Assembly: GCA_900617975.1 (NCBI GenBank) | Contig: UZAE01000286.1 | Location: 1 to 27,393, forward strand | Reading direction: 5' to 3' | Source: Rodentolepis nana | Lineage: Eukaryota; Platyhelminthes; Cestoda; Cyclophyllidea; Hymenolepididae | DNA: 27,393 bases | Shown: positions 1 to 10,400 of the stretch, piece after piece | Position numbering within the stretch: position 1 is the first letter of the stretch | Layout of the letters: each line of letters opens with the position of its first letter | The notes under the pieces: model-generated | Seen by the model: only the letters and a program-made list of their open reading frames with translations | Databases searched by the model: none | What the model was told of the DNA's origin: nothing | Translations under genes and position numbers: made by a program

Positions 1-36
1 GGTTTCTATAAAATTGCAAAACAGACATACAAAGAT

Positions 37-42
37 TTTAAT
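37..42 (-). terminator. Candidate KNTC1 polyadenylation signal
   Basis: On the minus strand this reads ATTAAA, the common variant of AATAAA. It lies about 90 bases downstream of the KNTC1 stop codon. No AATAAA occurs between the stop and the window edge, so this is the best candidate, though a six-base match in AT-rich DNA is weak evidence alone. Confidence 0.35.
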
Positions 43-131
43 TAGCAAAGGTGACTCCCCCACTATCGTCACCAACACGTTAAAAGCATACGAGGAGACC
101 ACTAAGCGCACGCAAGCAGTCCAAGCGGATA

Positions 132-3100
132 CTAATTATCAAAAAAACGACTTACTGATGCAGCAAAAGTAGCATTAAGTGAAATATCCGCTTGTTCGCC
201 AGGCATAAGTACTGAGCTGTCCAGATCAAATACGATTGCAGTGGCATTCAAATCGATACCTTCGGCATCACCAACCATCAGACCAGCACCACCAGTTGGG
301 TTCATTTCGGGCCACTCTGTCGGTCTAATCGACTTGGGGAGGCGCAAACGCTGCCACACAACTTGTCTGGCCCAGGCAGTGAATGAGATGCCTTGAAGGC
401 AAAGAAGTTCCTTTAGAGCACAGCGCAATTGGCTGAGAACGTCCTCACGTCTGTGGTAGGCTATGATCTGGCCTATAGTGGGGTCAATTCGAGAGGCGTC
501 GGTTAGGGCCGAAGATGCATAGATAGCGCACGACTTGTTCAGTAGGAGGTCCACAAGAGCGGAGGAACTGCAAAAATGACACAACTATTGAATGCTATGT
601 TTACCCAGGGGTAATGATAAGTGTCATAAAGCCCGCCATTTGAAATAAATAAAATAATGTTTACCCAGTGCCATAACATGAAGAGATTTCTCGTCATTCC
701 ATGAACGTTATTTCATGATTTCAGTAAACCATACCTACATAAGTCCCCATGTGCTTGAGGAAATTTTCGAGTCGAAAGATAAGCGCTTTTCATGCACCTT
801 GAGTTAAAGTTCCCCAACCCAATCAAGGAAAGTCCTAACGATATCAGACTTGGGGTGAAGTATTTCCAAAGTCCACAAAGGAAATCGTTCATCAAGGCTC
901 ATTTTGCAGTGAGAGGTAGTGTCATAGAGCCATCCACTCCTGCAAGCTCACTGTTGGTAATTGTGGGTGTGCACCGAGTGAGGTATACCAAACCCGACCC
1001 GTGGTCTCTGACGCGCACATTAACAGGTAAATACCCCCCCCCCCCCCAACACATTTTATGTTAAAAAATGGACAAAACTGAGACACAAATTCAAACAGTT
1101 ATATTAACAACATTTACAGCGAAAATGGCAATAACTGGCAATCATTCATAGTGCAGTAATAATTTTAACGGGAGTATGATATCAATGCTCAAACAACTGT
1201 GTCACGCAACACTTTTGCCTGTATTCCCAAAACGAATAATAATCCCACTCAAAATCGATCGATTCCACACCTCTCACTCACCCATCACCATCATTTAAAC
1301 AAAAAACACACATTTTAATACAAGCTCAATCAGTGATTTAATCCGACTGCAACTGGGGGGGGGGACCTCAAACCGAGAGAGTCCAATTTAGGATGGAGAA
1401 AGATGAAATTGCATTAAATCTACACTCACTCCCAACTGCCAGACGAGAGAAAGCGAGGAGAGATAATTAATTAATCATATTAAAGGGGAGAAAGTGGGAA
1501 AGATGACAAGTGAAAGTGACTTGGTGGTAGAGCAGAGCAAAGATTCCCAGGTATTGTTTAACAGGTGAAAATTGTTAAACAGCTTAAAAGTCGATTTGTA
1601 GTTGAGTCATAATCGGAACGAAGTGAGGAAGATAGAAAAAAATAATGATAAAACGCTTGACCAAGTCAAAATAGCAAATGACATTTATAAGGCAGCTCGT
1701 TGGCTGACAGACGATCAGGTGATCCTAATTGGACATGTTAGTTGGGAATACCGAGGAGATGAGCAATCATTCAGAAACTTGGTGACTAGGCCTTACAATC
1801 TGAATGGATCAGAAATTAAACAAAGACAGAAAAAATATTATGAATGCGGAGAATGGAGGAAATTCAATTCTTCCAATGCTATTAATTTGCACTTAAAATG
1901 CATCTTTAACTTCGTTATGGGGAAATGAAAATCAATAAATTGAAACATACGAGACAGCACGAGTGAGTATATCTGGCCAGTATCGTGTAATACTGTGTCG
2001 ATGAAGACAAGCCTCAACAGCCAATTTTTGATGGCAGAGTTCAGCCTCTTCAAGAGCCTTCCTCACAACAGAGTTTGTAGCCTCGTCTTTGAAGCGGTCT
2101 GAGAGGCGACCTGGAACAATTGGTCCGGTAACAACCGCCGTCGTCTGTAAAGCCGAATTACTTCCATCATTGGGTGCAATCACTGATGTGTGAGAACAGG
2201 AGCTTCTCTGGCTACCTCCGCCAACTCCAAGCCATCCATTCAACATTCGCACTACCATATCGAGAAAGATCAACTTGATTGGACCGTCACGAAAACTGGA
2301 GAAGGTCTCTGAAGGAAGGAAAATGCAATTCGTATTAAGCTTGATAGTGATTCCATCCTCTATGGACACCATCATAGGTTCCAAATTAGTCTCCTATATG
2401 GGAAGAGCAATCGATATTCTGAAAAGGTGTTGTGATCTTCGACGTTTTCAACGTCACTTTTCAATCTAGTCACTCAGTCTAAGAGCTGTTCATCGGTACA
2501 TATCAAATTCCACTCTGTTTCAGCTTTGATTATCAATAAAAAATGTACGTTTTTTAGCATTTTCAATCGTATAATTATTAGTTAATCACGTTCTCTGTCA
2601 CCTTACTCTCTTGTGACGGTGGAGATCATAATACGTGAAGAGTGATAATTTAGCACATTTCCATCGTTCCAAGCTAGATCCTCTGCGGGAAAAGATCCAT
2701 TAAATGTTTGAAAGAGCCATCAGGCAATCAATCAGCTAATCAATAATGGATGTGGATCTCGTTAAAACTGAGATCAGACGCCGTAAATATCCAAGCAAAG
2801 GTTTTAAATGGAGTCTCTTTAAAACTTAATGGAATAAAAAAATACCATAACCAAAGCAGGTTATTCGTGTTAAATTCAAGAGAAACTTGCATAAAGTCAT
2901 TCATAAAACTAGAATATTAGGCTGTGGTAAGCGAAAAGCAATTGGGGGTCAATTTCATTCTACTTGTGGACTAATGAGGGATTAATGCATATGGAACAGT
3001 GAACTCGTTTTCTAATTACTCTACACGCAAGTCATGTTGCACAAACCAATTGACCACTTGCTCAAACCAGGTGGCCACTGTTGTTGGATAGTGCTCACAC

Positions 3101-4492
3101 AAAAAAACGCGTACATCCAATAGGAAGTAGGCGTAACTAGGAGTCATATGAAGATGTAACTGCTTAACCCTTTAACGTCCCACAGGATCATACAATCATT
3201 TATCAAAATAACCTCTCTTGTTAATAGACTCGTAACAATAGCGGCGCTATTGAAGTTTGAAACATGTTCAATACGTGACTATAGCCCTCGCCTGATACAC
3301 CACTGAAACTCACCACGTCGGTGGCATCAGTCTCCTGTGAGACACGCGTGAGTGTGGTTGGGTGCATTTATCAAAAAATAATTCTGGAGTTAAAGGGTCA
3401 AGTACCTTTGAAGCAATGGTATTTATTGAAAATTAGTCCAGCAGTGATCGAATAAGTACGTGTCCTAGGAATCACAAAGCATAGAATTGTATAAAATGCA
3501 TTTAAGGAAAAGAGCCTAATCTATTCCACTGTCTGCAGAAACGCATTTTTGAAATTTTCAAGAAGGGGATAAATGAAGGTGTGTATCTAACGAAGTATTC
3601 AAATTAAATACCAGAGAAAAAAAGCAGAATTAGGGAGATCGGGACAAATCGATATAACCCAAGGTGGCATTCATTAAAGACTGCTTCATTTAACTTCTCC
3701 GCTAATAAAATTGATGACAATGGATTAACGACTATTTTTGTGCCATGAGATTGACAAGAATAAAAAAAGTCAAGTGAAAATGAAAGTTAGTTGAAGCACT
3801 TTTTCAAACAGCATGTGTGACGTTGGAAGCTACCCAACCGCCTATCACATTCAACTTTAAAAATTAAAGCGCTTTGAATAGTAAATTTAAATAAAAAAAT
3901 TTGCTGTACATGAAGATTACCTCCGAGGAATTTTAGCAGAAGCTGCCTATCCTGGACCCTTGAAAGAGCCTTGAAAGCACGCTTGAAGAATACCCGGAAG
4001 ATGTGTTCACACGCTGACGCATGCTCCCAGATATCCGCGGCACCACGATCCACCGGGACAACGTGGCGGAAGAATTGCGCCGTGGCGGGATTGGCAGAAG
4101 GGAAGAGACCGCCTTTCGTGTGAACACGCAGCAATCCTATTTTCTCCAGGCTACTCAGCCCATTGGCTATCATTGCAATGTTGATATTATCTGATAGACC
4201 CCACTAGAAATAGAAGGTGTGTGTGAGTGTGTGTGTTGAGCTTGATAAGTAACCAAATTACCTCCACGAATTCATCCAACTGGAGCCATTTGTGTAAATT
4301 CGCCTGATCGATATCCTTCTCTATAATGAAGCAAATATTGGCAGAAGCGCAAGTAGAAATTCTTTCAAACATCAGCCACCAGTGCCCAAATAAGAGTGGA
4401 ATAGCCAACTATGATAGTGAAGCCATGGTAATAATTGAAAGTATTGGGAAGTAAGTTCCTCAATAGAGACATTTATTCTTGTAATCGTTCCG

Positions 4493-4526
<34 letters not shown>

Positions 4527-7443
4527 CTAAATGGAGCTGAGAGTTTGAGATTCATTTCCAGCCAGCATTGCAGAACTTCTCTAATGAAAACTAAGTACGG
4601 CTCACTGGAAGTGAGTTGATTAATATCGAATCCTCGGGGGGAGAGGGGGGGGAACATTAAACCCTACACCGTCAGCAAACATGAAGAGGTGTGCTCAAAG
4701 CTTACCGAAGAATTTGAAACCCGTTGGCACACAGAGTGGATGGAAGGGAAGACGATATTTTTCCAAAATTGAATTATACGAAATTGTGGTCTGTACAAAA
4801 AAAGGTGCAAAATTTACTGAAAGTTCCTGGCAAAAAGAAGAGTGAAAAGAAGATTAGCTGTGACTTTCCTCTTGTGATGAAGGAGCAATTCCAATGTCAA
4901 TATTGGGTTGACTACTCCGAGAGGACTTGAGTTGGTAGCGTTGAAGGAATTCGAGAATTCTTTCAAACTAAAATGAAAAGAAAAGAAGGTGGGTAACGAC
5001 CAAAATGAAAATAGCACCTTTTAAAAATTTGCATCTTATAAACTGCCTCAATTTTAGATGTATATGCTCGTAGAATAAGTGATTACGATAATGCATTTTT
5101 GTATAGAGCTTCAGTTGGAAAATAATATCATCTTGAGCATCGAGCTTAGGAAGATGTCGAAGATCCTAAGCCACGAAGGCTCCAAGAACGGTGTGGAGAA
5201 TGAGCAACGGGACGCTAGAGAAACCCCCCCCCCCAATTTCATAACTCACCCTCCCTAATGAATACAACTTTACCGTGGGTAAACCCTCCCCAAAAGAACG
5301 ATAGATTCAAAATCGTGGAAGTCCCACCTTCACGCCGAATCAAACAAAACCCCGACCTCTAAACGAGAAGTCATACTTAACCTCCCTTTAATCAGTGGAT
5401 TCCAAACATCTGATAGACAACGAGGAGCTTTGAATTCGAAACAACAATTTGGTGTGGCAAGTAAAGTGATACTAGAAGTTCAAAATTGGAAAACTGAGAC
5501 ATGAAGCCAAGTTACTGGTGAAGAATCTCTAGGTAAATGCATTTACGCTAGCCACACCGTAGACGTGAAAGACTGCAAGTGATAGGTGAGGTAGTTTGGG
5601 CGCAGCCAAAATGATGGCCAAAATGCCCTCTTTTCTGCTCAAAATGAGAACAAAAATTGTCAATTAACGGGGTCACGTGCTTTTAAAGGCAAGCATGAAA
5701 TAGAACAAAAAGAATAGCGTCAAGTTTCCCAAACATCTACTAGCAAACATTATCTTGCCCTAAAATTTGGCTTATGATTTCTTGTATTTGTAGACGATAA
5801 AAAGCCCATGATGAAGCAAAGAGTTGCGTGAAAGTTATGCCCAATGTCCGAAAGTAAAGGTTTTAAGTTAATGAATGTCAAAGAAAGGCCTCAGGTCTTG
5901 AGTTGATATTGTCAGTTGTCATGGGAGAGTATAAATTGCCCTGGTACATAAATTTGTCCACTTGGGATGCACAATTTAAGCGAGATCTCCCACATTTTTT
6001 TTAGTAAATACAAATAAAAGCTACTTCAAGCCAAAATTGTTCTGCAAAATGGGAGAGGGGGGGGGGGCGCTTATAAATCTAATCAATCTATTGGGTTGGC
6101 AACTAAGTCATTGCCGGTTTTGTTGACAGATTCACTCTATACTTTCTTTTGTTTTGTTAACGTGGCCAGAGCATCTAACCTATATTTTTTTCTTACTGTA
6201 TGGACTTCTAGGTTAATTAGTAAAAAATTTTTTTGTTTAGTTCTTTAGTTTTGTTTTTATTCCAATTTAAAAATGAAAGAACAGGACGTGCACTTCCGAC
6301 ACATTTTATTGTATTACTTCCGAAAAGGCAAGAACGCATCGCAAGCACAAAAGAAGTTATGTTCCGTATATGGAGATGAAGCCTTAAAAGAAAGGCAGTG
6401 TCGAAATTGGTTTGAAAGATTTCGTTCCGGTGATTTTTCACTGAAAAATTCACAACGATCTGGCCGCCCAGTCGAAGTGGATGAAACCCATATCAAGGCC
6501 ATTATCGATTCGAATCGTCACAGCACAACACAAGATATTGCAGAGAAGCTCAATGTCTCGCATACATGCATTGAAAAAAAATTAACAACCCTTGGTTATG
6601 TCAAGAAACTTGATTTATGGATCCCTCACCAGTTAAAGGAAATTCATTTGACGCAACGGATTAGCATCTGTGATTCGCCGCTACTGAAACGCAATGAGAA
6701 TGATCCATTTCTGAAGAACCTAGTTACTGGCGACGAAAGTGGATAGTTTATAACAATGTCACTCACAAGAGACCATGGGTGAAGCAAGATCAACCAGCCC
6801 AAACAGTATCAAAAGCAGAGATTCACCAAAGTAAAGATTATGCTGTCAGTCTGGTGGGATCACAAAGGAATTTTGTATTTTGAACTCATGCCGAAGAACC
6901 AAACGATAAATTCAAATGTGTATGTTGAGCAACTCGAAAAACTGAAGGATGCAATTGAAGATAGGCGGCCGGCATTATCAAATCGGAAGGGTGTTGTTTT
7001 CCATCATGATAACGCAAGGCCCCGCACACATCTTTGGTTACTCGGCAAAAAATTATTGGAACTGGGTGGGGATGTTTTGTCACACCCACCATATAGCCCT
7101 GACCTTGCACCTTCGGATTACCATTTGTTTCGTTCCATGCAAAACTCTTTAAATGGTAAAATTTTTAACAACGCGGATGATGTCGGATCACACCTAATTC
7201 AGCTTTTTAATAGCAAAGACCAGACATTTTACGAACGGGGAATTTTTACTCTGCCAGAACGAAGAAAAAAGGCCATCGACAAGAACGGCCAATATCTAAT
7301 TGAATAAAGTTATATTTTTAAACAAAAATTCCGAATTTGCCTTCTTATTTGAAATCGGCAATGACTTAGTTGCCAACCTATTAAAATTATAGTTAACTTT
7401 GAAAGAAAAGAAAGAAAATTATCATCGAGACCGTTTTTGTGTG

Positions 7444-7486
<43 letters not shown>

Positions 7487-10400
7487 GTGTATGTGTGTGA
7501 GGTAATTACGCCATCAAATGCAATCAAATAGAAGGGAGTGGTGATTTTGCATGCTGCCGAATTGACAAAGGAATCTCAGTGGTAGACCATCTGATATCGG
7601 GGATAAAATACTGAAATAGGAGAAGCAGAGTATCACGCTCCAATGCTCTTTTTTTCAGATGAAACTAATTAACTGATCAGGAGAGTTAGTGCAACATATT
7701 TGAATTTCAAGTACGCGCCCGATTCAATAGCACGACCTCTCCTCAATCCCTTCAATTCCAGAGTCGACCCTGCCAATAAAAGTTGACATGTTTGGAGGAA
7801 AGAAGCATAAATATTAAAAATGCATTTATTGAAGAATGAAGAAAAAAACATTGAACTATTTTGTCCGGAGGAGAAAAGATCTCTCAGGAGATTTGAGTCT
7901 AACCACTTGTGCCTTATTCTACGTTGGAAACACTTTAATCCAATACGTTTTTCGAATGAACTTCATTCGAAGGTAATTGACAAAAGAAAATTGGCACTAG
8001 TATTGGCTTCTTGTGGAATAAAGGCTCGCATTTTTGCATTTTTTGGCGTTATTGCATGACCCACACCCCATTTCTAACTCACAAACCAGCAAAATCAGCA
8101 CAAAACGAAATCCCTAGTTTGTGAAGAACAAATCAACCAAAATATCAGTTCAAAATATCATGTGACCTACCTTTGAAGCCGTCTCCAGGTCATCAAGAGT
8201 CCTAATGCAATCAAGAAGGAAGCAAAGTACCTCATAATCGTAGGGCGATGTGGAAGAAAACAAACGCTTAATGGAAGGTTCAAGCCTGTTTTCCATGAAC
8301 TCAACATCCGTGGAGGCGATTCGCACGAGAACTCTGTAAACCTCCGAAGCTCGATCCAACTTTGCCCTGGAATACTTCCTTCAAAGGGGAAATTATATTA
8401 GTTTCTACTTATTAATGCCAGTAAGAGGCAAATTTTTCAAAAACTCACTTGAAACGACACAATTCCTCATCACCTACTGAACTGGGCTTCTCGGAGAATG
8501 GGGCCATTATTAGAATTTCGAGGTGTTTCAAAAGGGCTTCATTGGCATTTTGATGGAAATCCTTGCAGAAATCGACAATTTCACTCACGGAAGGGAGGGG
8601 TTTAAGGGGTGCAGAAAGGGGGTCAGCGACACCGATACTTCGACAGACTGGAGGTAGAATCCCTATCAGATGACCTAGAACTACGTCGGGTTGTGGATTT
8701 CTATGACTGTGACGTAACTAATAGAAGAAAAGACCAAACCGATAGAAATTCGACAAAACCTTGAATTTACTTGGCACATATTGGTAATTTACCATGTGCA
8801 GTCTTGTAGATAAGTTAGAGAAAACAATATTGCCATATTTCTCAACTTACTCCATATACACGTAAAGCAGCATCCCATTTAGCGTTCAGAGCTAGTCCCT
8901 TGGCCATAGCAACCATACGTGCTGCATCTTCTGCTCCAAGCAGTCTAGATGCCTTGTACATCATCACGGCAATTGCCTGAAGAGTCAATAGAGACGCGAA
9001 TTAAAGATGGTAGAAAGTGTTGAAAACTAAGTAAGCTTGAAGTGAACTGTTAACAGTCTCTGCAGTATTCTATCAAAAGTTCACGTTGACTCAAACTCCC
9101 AAAAAAATTATTTTATGAAGTGCTTATTAGGTGAACAAAGGACACAAGAGTCAACCTCAATGCTCTTTCCACCCACAATGTGTTGATGTTTGGCCTTTCT
9201 CCTCAGTTAACTTTTAATTTCAAACTCAAATCTATCATGCGCGCCCTCTTTGCTTTCCTCCGATTCCTCTGATTGGAGAAGGATTATTGTTTAATACTTG
9301 CCTTCAAAAAAAATAATAATTAATTATCTAGGTAAGTATCGTTTACGTTAAGTCGGTTGGAATGTTAAAGCAGTTATGCAGAGTGGATATAGTGCTACTT
9401 TAAGCCCACAACTGGCATTCGAGATGATTGCGAAGCTACTTCTCTACCACGATCATTCTCCAACAGAGCACTGTAAAAACTCCTTTAAAAATGCGAGAAT
9501 ACTCTCCTCGAATGAATGTGCTCAGTGAATTTCCCTAGAAACTTCAGCAAAAAGAAGAATTCGTCTTGAATTAAAGCTAAAAATTCTTTATTTGGCGAGG
9601 AAGGGGGAGGGGGCAATATTTGCCCGATCAACATGCCAAAGAGGCAGTCTTGGGTCTGCCGAGCCATCATGACTGATAAATACCCAACAAATGAACTGCG
9701 AAACCCAAATGCAAGGGAAATCCAACGTCATTTGTAATGTAAACGTGAGCAGAAATTCATACAAGGAGGACATTATTAGCAGTATTCAGTAAATAGTGTA
9801 AATATGTCAATGACCTCAATCGCCCAATTTTGTGCCATGATCTGGATCTTAGCAAGGTGTTGTTCTAATTTGCGAAAATTCAAAGAGAAATGTGTATATT
9901 TCCTTCAAAGTTTTCAAACGAATGAACTTGGCAAATAGCTATAATCATAATTTACTACAAAAATGCCAGTACACGTTCTCACAATGAACTCCGTAGGTTG
10001 AACTCCTATGTCCCATTTCCAAAATTGCAGCTTTAATGACTCAGTTTTACTCTTTTTGTTCTATGTAATAAAATGTTTTCTTCCATAAGCCAGGGAATGA
10101 TTGCGTAGTATAGTAGATTTCACCCTGAATGAACTCCATTCAGTTCCAGAGTGTTGGCCTCTGCACTAAGAACTGCACACATACACACACAAATTGAAAT
10201 CGCAGTTTATTCCGAATAGCAGATCGATTATTCCAAGACTGGAATGTCATCAACAGCCAGACTCCATAAATTCGGATATATGCCTCCTTTTACTAGCAAA
10301 AGAAGGCAAAATGGTTTGGATGAAATGTGAGATTGTAGAAATGCAGATGAAGATGTGGCCTTGTATGAGTTAATCTTAACCAACTGGAATAGCTTCTCAA

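Larger units (their letters stand above)
132..4632 (-). other. KNTC1: KNTC1 C-terminal exons (Rod C-terminal domain)
   Basis: The exon 4632-4523 (VFIREVLQCWLE) aligns with VWDMLLEKWL of human KNTC1. The exons 4408-4262 and 4203-3921 continue the Rod C-terminal region. The exon 2359-1951 contains KLIFLDMVVRMLNGW, then a Gly/Ser/Thr-rich insertion of some 50 residues absent from the human protein, and ends ITRYWPDILTRAVS. Exon 939-739 (RFPLWTLEILHPKSDIVRTF) matches a conserved helix pair. The last exon (567-132) aligns through DVLSQLRCALKELL with the human tail near the C-terminus and ends SRFFDN. It runs about 45 residues beyond the human end. The 2359 acceptor was chosen because it restores phase; the nicer-looking AG at 2394 does not. 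The penultimate exon has a frame problem. Confidence 0.75.
6091..7381 (+). mobile_element. mariner transposon, complete but defective
   Basis: This 1,291-base element has 31-base terminal inverted repeats matching at 27 of 31 positions (core GGTTGGCAACTAAGTCATTG) and TA target-site duplications at 6089-6090 and 7382-7383. It encodes one mariner transposase interrupted by frameshifts. The end sequence and the transposase N-terminus (HFRHILLYYFRKGKNASQAQ) resemble insect mariners of the mellifera/capitata type. It lies in a KNTC1 intron, in antisense orientation to that gene. The close match of the ends suggests a moderately young insertion. Confidence 0.95.
4633..8170. other. Large KNTC1 intron region hiding at least one unfound exon
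   Basis: Exon 8366-8171 ends in phase 0, whereas exon 4632-4523 needs an upstream phase of 1. At least one exon of length 3n+1 must therefore lie between them. The human protein has roughly 270 residues between the two matched motifs. I found no convincing exon. A minus-strand frame open from about 7970 to 7672 (about 100 codons, containing KGLRRGRAIESGAYLKFKYV) is a weak candidate whose acceptor phase does not fit. The region also holds the mariner, a poly-C run at 5224-5234, a poly-G run at about 6056-6067 and a TG repeat. Confidence 0.55.

Noticed and set aside
792..1064. Plus-strand open frame of 90 codons overlapping KNTC1 exon 939-739
   Set aside because: It is antisense to a conserved exon and runs into a poly-C tract; explained as a shadow.
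2394..2400. Alternative acceptor ATATAG for KNTC1 exon 2359-1951, which would lengthen it to 2393
   Set aside because: It enters in phase 0 and would be out of frame with the phase 1 donor at 3921.
6314..6502. Minus-strand open frames across the mariner transposase
   Set aside because: Shadows of the transposase coding sequence.
7669..7970. Missing KNTC1 exon in the minus-strand frame open from about 7970 to 7672
   Set aside because: Acceptor phase does not fit exon 8366-8171, no good donor precedes the stop, and the similarity to KNTC1 is not convincing.
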